The translations under genes and the position numbers were made by a program. 64,000 nt of DNA from GCA-003244245 sp050699955. Its GTDB lineage: Bacteria > Actinomycetota > Actinomycetes > Mycobacteriales > Pseudonocardiaceae. The notes beneath the pieces are model-generated. The model was not told where the DNA came from. It saw only the letters and a list, made by a program, of their open reading frames with translations, and searched no databases. The DNA lies in the NCBI GenBank assembly GCA_050699955.1, contig JBOHGD010000005.1, positions 73,222 to 137,221 of the forward strand, read 5' to 3'. Below are positions 27,688 through 36,127 of the stretch, in pieces. Numbering within the stretch: the first letter of the stretch is position 1; every line of letters begins with the position of its first letter.

Positions 27688-28356
27688 ATGCCGGATTACC
27701 TGCCACCCGAGCACTACTCCGACACACCACACCGATACCTGCTGCCCGCCGACACCATGTTGTGGCGGGTGCACCCGAAGCGGAACAAACCGACGGACTT
27801 CACCGAGTATCGAGACAACCGGCGCCGCACACACGGACGCTTCCGCGGGACGGCAGCCGATCCCTATGCCAGCTGGCACGCAAGTCAGGACGCCGCGACC
27901 ATTCTGGCCGACATTCTGCTGCGCAGCGTGCCGGTATCGCCCAACGGTTACCGGACGGTGCACCGCGTCACGGTGGCCGGGCAACGCGCCAGCGCGCTCA
28001 GCACGTCCGTGGAACTGGACCTGGTCAGCCTGCGCTGCGCCACGGACCTCGCCGCGGTCGCCCAGGACGTCTGGCTGATTCACGCCGACGAGGTCCACGA
28101 CCCCATGGTCCGGCGTTGGGCGAGCTGGATCCGATCCAGGGCGCAATGGGCGTCAGGATTCATCTGGCCGCCACGACGTACTGCCCAGCACCAGTTGGTC
28201 GTGCTGTTCGACGATCGCCGAAAGACCGACATCTTCGACCCGGACCCGATCACACAGATCGACCTCGACGACGAGTCGGGCGCCGAATGGCTCAATTGGG
28301 TACTGCGGCCATACCGGGCCCGGATCAACCCGCCCCGCGCCCCCCGCAACCGGTGA
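27688..28356 (+). CDS. RES-domain protein, putative NAD-consuming toxin
   Basis: The 222-residue product resembles RES toxins such as mycobacterial MbcT, which degrade NAD+. Visible features are LWRVHPKR with the first catalytic-type Arg, HGRFRGT in place of GRF-S, and DPYASWHASQD with the conserved Tyr. At the position where many RES proteins have Glu (A-x-x-E), this one reads ILADILL with Asp, which may affect activity. It follows the MbcA-like gene with no gap, as a toxin-antitoxin pair, inside a larger operon with CHAT and Hsp70. It ends in a likely terminator facing the convergent membrane-protein gene. Confidence 0.8.
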   Translation: MPDYLPPEHYSDTPHRYLLPADTMLWRVHPKRNKPTDFTEYRDNRRRTHGRFRGTAADPYASWHASQDAATILADILLRSVPVSPNGYRTVHRVTVAGQRASALSTSVELDLVSLRCATDLAAVAQDVWLIHADEVHDPMVRRWASWIRSRAQWASGFIWPPRRTAQHQLVVLFDDRRKTDIFDPDPITQIDLDDESGAEWLNWVLRPYRARINPPRAPRNR

Positions 28357-28369
28357 ACCCCATCCGGTT
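28348..28369. terminator. Possible bidirectional terminator
   Basis: AACCGG and CCGGTT are separated by ten bases and span the gap between convergent genes ending at 28356 and 28377. The stem is short, so support comes mainly from position. Confidence 0.4.
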
Positions 28370-28376
28370 CCTGGTA

Positions 28377-29384
28377 TCAAGACGATTTCCGGGCGGAGTC
28401 GGTGGGGTCAGCAGGCCACTTGAACATGACAGACTCGGGTGGCCCGTTCCGGTCGAGATAGCCGGACAGTTTCGGTCCGACCCGTAGTTCTTCAGCGATA
28501 GATTTCGGTAACGGAAAGTGTGCCGATTCATACAATCTAAAACGGTAATGGAACACAACTGCCCGCAGCTCATCGCAGTACACATCTGCGGCCTCGCACA
28601 GGAAGCGATATGCAAGGTAGGCGACCGCCAGCCATCCGCACGTCCACTCGATCTTTCCCACGGCACCCTGAATCCAGACCATCCAGATACAGTTCATAAG
28701 AGCCCAGATAACACTTTGCGCCCTGGCCAGCACCACCGAAGACGAAGCCTGAAGGTCCGCCTTCTTGTCGGCGGGTAGAACGGGGAGCAAGAATTTCCAG
28801 CAGCTGGGAAGCCGCAATCCATAGGTAGCCAGGATAAGCTGGTAGGTCGCCGCGAAGACGTTGCCGAGAAAGGTGGGCTCCAGCGGAACGTCCACCAGCC
28901 GAGGCGGGTCCTCGTGTGGTTTCCGGGGTACTCCCTGCGGATAGCGGTCGGCGCGTAGCCGACAGCGGATGCTGGTCGATCGCGCGCGTTGAGAACCGGC
29001 TGGCAGGTCCCGCGAACCATAGCCTCGCCTGATCAAACGTTCACGGAAATGGTACTGAAGGAACACGAACAGCCAACGCTTCGACCAACGTGTACCGGAG
29101 AGGAATTGCGTGAACTCGGCGGCGTTGGCGAACACACTTTCCGCCGTGATCAAGATCATGGCGATACCAAGAAAACCGGCCGCGGTCCATCGGTAGTACC
29201 CACCCTTCTCTACGAGCAGTCCGCACAGGTCCGCGCCGCCTGTCGGACAGCCTGGCAGCGCATGAGGATGAAACTGGTGGAACAAAAAGAGACCAATCCC
29301 CCAGAAAAAGGCAGCTGCGGTCACCGAACCAAGGGTGAGGTGTCTAGTGAGAGGCGAAAGAAGCTCGCCAACAACCTTATCCAT
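28377..29384 (-). CDS. Membrane protein of the Hsp70/GTPase locus
   Basis: The 335-residue product has an N-terminal pair of membrane segments (LTLGSVTAAAFFWGIGLFLF at about 17-36; YYRWTAAGFLGIAMILITAE at about 65-84), and further hydrophobic stretches around VFAATYQLILATYGL and VIWALMNCIWMVWIQG, with a basic middle (SQRARSTSIRCRLRADRYPQ). I do not recognise the family. ATG 29384 is the best candidate but has only a weak AGGT site; the frame is open to 29468. It is the last gene of the left-going operon, after a 180-bp gap. Locally lower GC than its neighbours suggests recent acquisition. It could be a pore-forming or anchoring component, but that is a guess. Confidence 0.65.
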   Translation of the reverse strand: MDKVVGELLSPLTRHLTLGSVTAAAFFWGIGLFLFHQFHPHALPGCPTGGADLCGLLVEKGGYYRWTAAGFLGIAMILITAESVFANAAEFTQFLSGTRWSKRWLFVFLQYHFRERLIRRGYGSRDLPAGSQRARSTSIRCRLRADRYPQGVPRKPHEDPPRLVDVPLEPTFLGNVFAATYQLILATYGLRLPSCWKFLLPVLPADKKADLQASSSVVLARAQSVIWALMNCIWMVWIQGAVGKIEWTCGWLAVAYLAYRFLCEAADVYCDELRAVVFHYRFRLYESAHFPLPKSIAEELRVGPKLSGYLDRNGPPESVMFKWPADPTDSARKSS

Positions 29385-29566
29385 GTAATCGATACCTGAC
29401 CAAGCGCCTCGTCGGGTGCTCTCTACACACGCCGTCCCCCAGTGGAAAGTCGAATTTCCCCAATTCAACGTGTGTGCAGTCCGTCTCTGGGCATTTCCAT
29501 TCCGTGTTCAGGCCGCTGCCGGCCGAGTGCGGCAGGAACGGCACCTCACCACTGGTCATGGCATGC

Positions 29567-31774
29567 TCACCCTTTTCGGCGCAGTGCGGTGAGCCCGGCG
29601 GCCATGGACGCGATCCCGGACCCGATGGCGTCGACGTCCTCGATGACCTGGCTGTCCGCGGCGGGAGCGCCTGGACACAGCAGGCGCGCCAGGTTCGCGG
29701 TCGCGCCGGCGCCGAGCCCGCGCACCACGATCCGCACGCCCATCGCGCAGAGTTCCCTGGCCAGTGGCACGACCGTCGGCCGGCCGCCGATGTCCCCGTC
29801 ACCGAAGACGCACAGCACCCGGTCTCCGCGCAGCGGCTGAAACAGTTTCTTGGCTACGAGCAAGGTGGGGACCAGATCAGTGCCTCCCATGCTCTGCGCA
29901 TTCCGGAGTACGTCGAGCACCTCGCTGTTCTGGGTGTCGGGGGCCACATAGCGCTCGACCTGGTGGTTCCAGAGCACCAGCCCGCAGGTGTAACGCGCGT
30001 CCACGACCTCGCGCAGAAACTGCTCGCCACCCTTGACGGCCTGGCGCAACGGCTCGCCGCACATCGACCCGCTCACATCGATGCACAGCAGCACGGTTCC
30101 GCCGTACTGCCGCTGTAGCACCTCCAGGTACTTGCCCGGCGGGGACTGGGTCAGCCCGATACCGTCGAAGTCGCTGCGCACCCACGAACTCATGCCCACT
30201 CCCTGACCAGGGTCTCGCCGGAGGCCGATACCGGTCAGTGCACCGGCGAGCTGATCCACCGCACCGGCGTCCACGACGCCGTCCACATAGGCCTGAAGGT
30301 CCAGCGACACCCCGCTGCGGGCCTCCCGGGCGGTGACGCTGAGCAGCCCATCCGCGCTGACCCGCAGGGTCACCTCGATCTGCGACCCGGCCGGTAGCGG
30401 CGGCAAGTTGCTCAGCTCGCCGTCCAGCACCCGGCGGTTGTCGGCCGGATCGTCCGAGGGCAGGTCCCCGGCCTGCTCGAAGATCTGCACCCGGACCCGG
30501 TCCTGGTCGTCGACGATGGTGCTGAGGACGACGGTGGCGCTCGCGGGCAGTGGGGCGTTGCGGTGCACGGTGTGCACCACGAGCCGGCGGACTCCTTCCG
30601 GATCGTGGCTGTCGTTCACCAGCACCCCGAAGCTCCTGGGCACCACCGACGTCGTCGGCTTGTCCGCGATCGCGGCCAACATGCCACCCGCCTTGCGCAG
30701 CTCCGCCCGGGAACCGTCGTCGGCGAGCTGGTGAGCCCGGATGGCCGCGCCGTACACCACAGCCAGGTCCGGTTCGACCAGCTTCGGGATCCGGCCGAGC
30801 CGCTCGGCGACCGCGCCTGCGATGGCGGGCATCTTGGTCGACCCGCCCACCATGATCACCTGGTCGATCCGTCGCACCCCGTGCGCCGCGGCGCTGTCCA
30901 GCACCCGGTCCACGATCAGCAGAGTGCGCTCGACCAGGTCGGCGCCGAGGCGTTCGAGAGTGGCCCGGTCGAAGTCCACGGTCACTACCGCCCCGCCACA
31001 GCGCAGCACGACCGGGCGGGAGATGGTCGCGCTGAGCGACCGCTTCGCCGCTTCGGCTGCGGCGGCGACCTCGGGCCAGAACGTGTCCTCGTCCAGGTCG
31101 GGTCGGCCGGCCTGGCCCGTGAGGTGCCCGGCCAGGAAGTCGGCGATCCGCCCGTCCCAGTCGGCTCCGCCCAGACTGCTGTCACCGTCGGTGGCGACCA
31201 CCCGGACCCCGCCTCGGCTGACGCGCAGCACCGTGGTGTCGAACGTGCCGCCGCCGAGGTCGTAGACCAGCACTGCACCGCCGTCGCCGCCGAAACGCTC
31301 CGTCGTGCCGTAATGCAACGCCGCGGCCACCGGTTCGCTGAGCAGTTCCAGTACCTCGATCCCGGCCAGGTGGGCAGCCTGGTATGTCGCTTCCCGTTCC
31401 CGGATGCCGAAGTAGGCGGGCACGGTGATCACCGCGCGGACCGGGCCGTCCTGCCCGAGCGCCGTGGCCGCGTCGTCGACCAGGCTCCGCAGGATGAGTG
31501 CCGAGACCGATTCCGGGGTGTGGCGCACCCCGTGGAACAGCAGTTCGAACTCGCCGCCCATCTGACGCTTGATCAGCGCGACGGTGTTGTCCGGATCCAC
31601 CGTCGCGGCATCCCGGGCCGCGGTGCCGACCAGGACCGACGACGCCGACTCGAAATGCACCACCGACGGGGTGGTCGGCTCACCAAGGCTGTTGGGCACG
31701 GTGACCGGCCTGCCGTCCGCACCGACGGTGGCGATCGCGGAGAAGGTCGTGCCCAGGTCGATACCGAGGATCAC
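29567..31774 (-). CDS. Hsp70-like ATPase fused to a VWA domain, copy 2
   Basis: The 735-residue fusion has Hsp70 ATPase motifs (LGIDLGTTFSAIA; VITVPAYFG; VLVYDLGGGTFDTTVL; MVGGSTKMPAIAG) and a substrate-binding beta domain (about 375-500), then a von Willebrand A domain from about 555. The VWA metal site is intact: DVSGS near 565, GGTD and FGDGDIGG. VWA domains bind proteins through a metal ion, so the fusion probably couples Hsp70 ATP cycling to a specific protein contact. GTG 31774 is the start because it overlaps the stop of the small membrane-protein gene as GTGA and is preceded by GGAG. Confidence 0.92.
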   Translation of the reverse strand: MILGIDLGTTFSAIATVGADGRPVTVPNSLGEPTTPSVVHFESASSVLVGTAARDAATVDPDNTVALIKRQMGGEFELLFHGVRHTPESVSALILRSLVDDAATALGQDGPVRAVITVPAYFGIREREATYQAAHLAGIEVLELLSEPVAAALHYGTTERFGGDGGAVLVYDLGGGTFDTTVLRVSRGGVRVVATDGDSSLGGADWDGRIADFLAGHLTGQAGRPDLDEDTFWPEVAAAAEAAKRSLSATISRPVVLRCGGAVVTVDFDRATLERLGADLVERTLLIVDRVLDSAAAHGVRRIDQVIMVGGSTKMPAIAGAVAERLGRIPKLVEPDLAVVYGAAIRAHQLADDGSRAELRKAGGMLAAIADKPTTSVVPRSFGVLVNDSHDPEGVRRLVVHTVHRNAPLPASATVVLSTIVDDQDRVRVQIFEQAGDLPSDDPADNRRVLDGELSNLPPLPAGSQIEVTLRVSADGLLSVTAREARSGVSLDLQAYVDGVVDAGAVDQLAGALTGIGLRRDPGQGVGMSSWVRSDFDGIGLTQSPPGKYLEVLQRQYGGTVLLCIDVSGSMCGEPLRQAVKGGEQFLREVVDARYTCGLVLWNHQVERYVAPDTQNSEVLDVLRNAQSMGGTDLVPTLLVAKKLFQPLRGDRVLCVFGDGDIGGRPTVVPLARELCAMGVRIVVRGLGAGATANLARLLCPGAPAADSQVIEDVDAIGSGIASMAAGLTALRRKG

Positions 31775-31968
31775 AGCACGCTCCAGTGCCACGATGTCCA
31801 CTCGTCACGCACCGCCTGGATCGCCGAGATCACCCACAACTGCAGGCCGGGGGCCCCTCGGAACACCAGATAGCCGGCACTGAGCATGATCGTGAGCACG
31901 ACGCCGATCAGCACCCCTCGATGCACCAGGCAGGTGATGGTCGGATCCTGCGGTCCCGGCGCGGTCAT
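31771..31968 (-). CDS. Small single-pass membrane protein
   Basis: The 65-residue product has one transmembrane helix (VLIGVVLTIMLSAGYLVF, about 19-36) and a short Trp-rich C-terminus (WVISAIQAVRDEWTSWHWSVL region). Reality is supported by ATGA overlap with the stop of the GTPase gene and GTGA overlap with the start of the Hsp70-VWA gene. It may tether the Hsp70-VWA or GTPase components to the membrane. The family is not recognised. Confidence 0.75.
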   Translation of the reverse strand: MTAPGPQDPTITCLVHRGVLIGVVLTIMLSAGYLVFRGAPGLQLWVISAIQAVRDEWTSWHWSVL

Positions 31969-33584
31969 GCGGCCTCCTCCGCCTGCTTGGTGGGATCGAG
32001 TTCGCCGGGCAGCAGTTGCAGACCGGCGCGAGCCAACAGCCAGGCGAACGGGTTGGCAGGCGACATCGGGCTGCCCGCCCGCGCGCTGTGCACCGACGCC
32101 ACCATGAAGTACCGGACCTCGGCGAAGTCACGCTCCGCGGCGAGCACCAGGTTGTCCAGGCCGGCCTCCTGCAGCCATTCCCGGACCCGATGCGGGCGCA
32201 GATCCTGGGCCGGCGGGAGATCGACCAGCAGGTCGGCTTTGACCACGGCGATCGCCAGTCGCTGGCTGGACGTCCGCACGCCGTAGTCCCGCAGCCGGCC
32301 CGCGGTCACGTGGTACACCTCTTCGGGGTCGTCCACCGCCGCGTTTGCCCTGGCCAGCATGACCTGGCCGAGCCCGCCGAGCTGGTCGAGCACCCACGGA
32401 ATCGAGAACGGGTCGACCACGAACACCAGGCCTTGCGCGTGGTCGAGGAACAGCAGCTCGCTGTTGTCACCACGGTCGATGTAGAACTCGCCCGCCGCGT
32501 CGAACAGGTGCAGCAACGCCTTGCGCCGCGCCACGGTGAGCTGCGCGGTGACCGCGGTCGGCAACTGGCCGGGCAGCGTCTTCGCGGTGTCCGAACCGGT
32601 GCTGATGATCTCGACTCCGTGTTCGAAGGCCCGTTTGCTCTGGTCGTCGACGAAGTCGACCGAGGCGCCCGCCGCCATCGCCTGGTCCCGCAGGGCCAGC
32701 AGACCCGCGTAGACTAGCCGGGTCTTGCCCGCCGAGACCGGGCCGAACACCGGCAGCCGGATATCGCGATGCACCGCGGCGCCTGACCGCAAGGGCTCCA
32801 GGCAGTTCGGGCAACTGGTCTGCAACTGGATAGCAGCTCTGAGCACCGTGGTCGGCAACAGCGCACCGCAGATGCACCGGCGCCACACCGCACCGAGCAG
32901 TCCGGGCCGGATATCGCGATGCATCTCCCCACAGCGGGCACACGGGAAGGCGGGCAGCGAGGAGACGTAGTAGCACGACTGGCAGCTTCCGCTCGCCCGC
33001 CGCAGCCTGCGCACCAGGAAATCACCACCCCGGAGCAGGCCGGCCACGAGCAGCCACCCGGTCAGCCCCACCAGCAGCGCAGACAGGCAGAGCAGCAGAA
33101 TCGCCACGATGGCACCGAGTGCGCCGACACTGACCATCAACCAGATCGGGCACAGCCCGATCACCACCACCACCCAGCCCACCGGATTGTCCCACTGATC
33201 ACCGATCTTTCGGCACTTGTGCCAGCCCAGCTCGAGTACGCGCAGGGTCTGGCGCCACATCTCGCGCAGGTCGACGCGGCTCTGTGCGACCAGATAACCG
33301 GGCCAGGCCGGGTCCCGGCCGAAGGGGTCGTCCTGCCGCAGCTTCGGCAGGTTCGAGGTCCCCTGCTGCACGTCCCGTGCGGTGATCGTCCGCGGTCGCC
33401 ATCCCCGGAACCCGGTCAAGGTGAGCAGCGGCACGGTGCAGCCCCAGAACACCCCGGCGAGCAGACCGATCGGCAGCACGATCAGCATGGCCGGAATCAG
33501 GAGCCACATCACCGCGAGCACCGTGAGCCACAGCACGAGGTAGAACACGAAGAGGGCGGCGATGAAGGCGAGTAGATAACCCAT
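31965..33584 (-). CDS. Membrane-anchored zinc-ribbon P-loop GTPase (double-GTPase type)
   Basis: The 539-residue protein has N-terminal hydrophobic helices (LLAFIAALFVFYLVLWLTVL and more, to about 60; a second set at about 135-195). A zinc-ribbon region with CQSC, CARC, CICG and CPNC follows, then a GTPase domain: P-loop FGPVSAGKTRL at about 280, a DxxG-like LFDAAGEFY, and a VVKADLL base-recognition motif. It resembles the TRAFAC-clade / DO-GTPase families annotated in actinobacterial conflict loci. ATG 33584 is six bases from the GAP1 gene stop, with GGAGGGAAG upstream; an in-frame GTG at 33593 overlapping that stop is the alternative. It pairs with the other GTPase gene at 36124. Confidence 0.85.
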   Translation of the reverse strand: MGYLLAFIAALFVFYLVLWLTVLAVMWLLIPAMLIVLPIGLLAGVFWGCTVPLLTLTGFRGWRPRTITARDVQQGTSNLPKLRQDDPFGRDPAWPGYLVAQSRVDLREMWRQTLRVLELGWHKCRKIGDQWDNPVGWVVVVIGLCPIWLMVSVGALGAIVAILLLCLSALLVGLTGWLLVAGLLRGGDFLVRRLRRASGSCQSCYYVSSLPAFPCARCGEMHRDIRPGLLGAVWRRCICGALLPTTVLRAAIQLQTSCPNCLEPLRSGAAVHRDIRLPVFGPVSAGKTRLVYAGLLALRDQAMAAGASVDFVDDQSKRAFEHGVEIISTGSDTAKTLPGQLPTAVTAQLTVARRKALLHLFDAAGEFYIDRGDNSELLFLDHAQGLVFVVDPFSIPWVLDQLGGLGQVMLARANAAVDDPEEVYHVTAGRLRDYGVRTSSQRLAIAVVKADLLVDLPPAQDLRPHRVREWLQEAGLDNLVLAAERDFAEVRYFMVASVHSARAGSPMSPANPFAWLLARAGLQLLPGELDPTKQAEEAA

Positions 33585-33589
33585 CGCGA

Positions 33590-36127
33590 TCACTTCCCTC
33601 CGCGTCGGAGACCGAACCACCGGCCGGACGTCTTCGCCGGCTGCGCGGTGTCCTTCGCCGACCCGGCGGGAGCCGGCTTTCCGGTGGGGCCCGGTGTGCT
33701 GGGAGGAGGCGTGCGCACCGGACCGGCCCTGCGCATCGTGGGCAGCGCGTCCGATGCCGCCCGCCGCCAACGCTGGGACAGCTCTGGGTCGACGGTCTTG
33801 AGTAACCGCTCCACCCGGCGCAACCGCTCGATGGGCACGCTGCGGACCCACTTCTTGAACCTGCTGGTGAACTGGTCGGGCGGGGTTTGCGTGCCGATGG
33901 CGAGGTAGGCGAGCGCCACCGCCGCATCACCTCGGCGCCCGCCGTCGGACTCGTCATTCCACAGTGCGGGCAGTTCGGCCAGCAAGAACGACGGCAGCGC
34001 AGCTCCCCCGGCATCGATCACCTCCCGGGCGTGCGCGAGCGGCACGACATCGAGCAGCAGGTGCAGCACGTCCGACCGGCGTGCGCACAACACCGTCTCG
34101 GTGACGATGCCCGGATCCGATGCGGTGTCGGGCCGGTCCGAAGCGCGGGCGGGCGCCGAGGCGAGCCAGCGCCGTAACGCGGCGTCCTGTCGCCACATAT
34201 CCGCCAGCCGACCTGGGCTGGGCGCCCAGCCGAGGTCTGCGAGCAACGCCAGCGCGTCGAGCTCGGCGACGCTGACTCGCGACCTGCACCGCTCATCGAG
34301 GACCGCGCACACCGTGTCCGCGAAGGTGGCCGAGGTGGTTTCCCGGCGCAGCCGGTGCAGCAGATGAACCAGCTGGCCGGGGGTCGGCGGGAGGTAGCGG
34401 AACAACGCATCCCAGGCGAGATCACCGGTCTCGGGCCGGTCACTGCGCTGCGCGAACCCCAGAACGGCGTCGAGCACGCCGCGCTGGACCCCCGGCTGAC
34501 CACGTTCCATGACGGCCGCAGCCACGGAGGCATCCAGCGCGGAGACCGGGTCGGTGACCGGCAGCAGGAGCGGCCACCAGTGTTCACGAACGGCCTCGCG
34601 CAGCACGGCGTCCGGCCGGCGGGCGAGCTCGTCGCGCAGCTGGTCGATCAGCATCGTCCGGCACGGCCAACCGGCCGGATCGAACGCCGCGGCCGGATGA
34701 TCGGCCCACCAGCTGACGAACCGATGCGCGGCATCCCGGAAATTCGGCACCCTGGGCTCGACGTCGAACCGCGCCGACGTGCGTAGTAGCAGGTCCATCC
34801 GATCCGGGGGGATCAGGGTGGCGGCCCGCTCGACGACCTCGGCACCGGCCAGTCGCTCGGCCGCGGTGAGGTTGTACCGCGGCAACGGCGTGGCGTTCAC
34901 GGCCCCCCGCAGGCCTGCCACGATCTCGTCGGCCTCGGCGGTCAGCAGGGCCACCCTGATCCGGCCGGCCAGCTCGCCGCGCAGTCCGTGTCGCTGCACC
35001 GCGCCGTCCAGCTCGCCGAGCGTGCTCGCCTCGGTCGAGGCGGCCAGCACCGCTCTGGCGACTGGCTCGACGATGTCCTCCAGCGGCGGCGACAACTGGC
35101 CAGCCAGCCACCCGGCCAGCCCACTCGCCTGCGGCTCGTCCGCCACCGGTTCACCGAGCGCCACGACGGTACCGGCCTGTCGATCAGCCGCGCCGGACCG
35201 CACGTCGACGACCGTCGCGGAGGCATCCCCGCGCTGGTGGCGCTGCCAGGCGAACTGGTGCGCCAGCTCGATGGCGTCCACCACGTCGAACGGGTCGGCG
35301 CCGAGAAACCGGGGCGCCCAGTGCGCTGCGGCTTCGGTGTGCTCGACCACGGAATGCTTGCCGGAGTCCAAGCTGAACACCACGAACTCCCCTTCGCGAT
35401 CGGGGTTGGCGAACGACCCCGCCCAGTCCGGGTGCAGCCCCAGCACGTCGTGCTGGCTGTACTGCGGATTGGTGGCGAAGACCCGGAATCCGAGTCGCAG
35501 GGCACGCGCTTGCGGCAGCAGCAAGGTGCCTGCGGCGATCCAGCCGAGAATCGCCGCAGCGTCCTCGCCGACGAACAGCACTCGCCTGCGCTTCGGCCCC
35601 TGCGCCCGGTCGAAGGCCGAACTCACCGCGACGAGCCAGTCCTCGGCGTCGGGCTGCCCGAGCACCCACTCCCGGATCGCATCGATCCCCCACGGTCCCT
35701 GCTCCGGCTGGGCGGCCACCGGGTCGCATTCGGTGCTCGCCGCAGGCCGCACGGACCACCATGGCGCATCCCAGAGCTGGGCAGGCCGGATCAGTCCGTA
35801 GGCCTCAGGGTCCCCGGTCGTCACCGCGTGGGTGAACTGGTTGCCCTCCCGCACGCCGTTGGCCTCAGCGCCCAGATAGACGCCCCTGGCGGTCACGTAT
35901 GTCCCGTCGAACACGTGGGTGAGCGAGGGTGGATAGGAGTCGACGGCACGGTGTTCGCGCATCCAGACCACCGGTGCCTCGTACAGCGCGGACCGCTGGA
36001 CCAGGGTCATCACGTCGTGACCGACCCCGGACGACACCGACTGGAACTGGAAGCCCGCTCCGCCGCGCAATCCCTGCCCGGGACGGCAGTCGGTGTAGTA
36101 CAGGGACAAGAACCCGGTGCCGGTCAT
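33590..36127 (-). CDS. GTPase-associated protein 1 (GAP1-N2 type)
   Basis: The 845-residue soluble protein starts with LYYTDCRPGQGLRGGAGFQF and later EGNQFTHAVTT, the hallmarks of the GAP1 N-terminal domain found beside conflict-system GTPases. The N-terminal module spans about 300 residues (with RRRVLFVGEDAAAILGWIAA), followed by a long helical middle/C-terminal region lacking catalytic motifs and a basic Pro-rich tail. By family context it would partner the GTPases, perhaps as adaptor or sensor. Its ATG overlaps the stop of the upstream GTPase gene as ATGA. I assign the family from sequence memory; a profile search would settle it. Confidence 0.82.
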   Translation of the reverse strand: MTGTGFLSLYYTDCRPGQGLRGGAGFQFQSVSSGVGHDVMTLVQRSALYEAPVVWMREHRAVDSYPPSLTHVFDGTYVTARGVYLGAEANGVREGNQFTHAVTTGDPEAYGLIRPAQLWDAPWWSVRPAASTECDPVAAQPEQGPWGIDAIREWVLGQPDAEDWLVAVSSAFDRAQGPKRRRVLFVGEDAAAILGWIAAGTLLLPQARALRLGFRVFATNPQYSQHDVLGLHPDWAGSFANPDREGEFVVFSLDSGKHSVVEHTEAAAHWAPRFLGADPFDVVDAIELAHQFAWQRHQRGDASATVVDVRSGAADRQAGTVVALGEPVADEPQASGLAGWLAGQLSPPLEDIVEPVARAVLAASTEASTLGELDGAVQRHGLRGELAGRIRVALLTAEADEIVAGLRGAVNATPLPRYNLTAAERLAGAEVVERAATLIPPDRMDLLLRTSARFDVEPRVPNFRDAAHRFVSWWADHPAAAFDPAGWPCRTMLIDQLRDELARRPDAVLREAVREHWWPLLLPVTDPVSALDASVAAAVMERGQPGVQRGVLDAVLGFAQRSDRPETGDLAWDALFRYLPPTPGQLVHLLHRLRRETTSATFADTVCAVLDERCRSRVSVAELDALALLADLGWAPSPGRLADMWRQDAALRRWLASAPARASDRPDTASDPGIVTETVLCARRSDVLHLLLDVVPLAHAREVIDAGGAALPSFLLAELPALWNDESDGGRRGDAAVALAYLAIGTQTPPDQFTSRFKKWVRSVPIERLRRVERLLKTVDPELSQRWRRAASDALPTMRRAGPVRTPPPSTPGPTGKPAPAGSAKDTAQPAKTSGRWFGLRRGGK

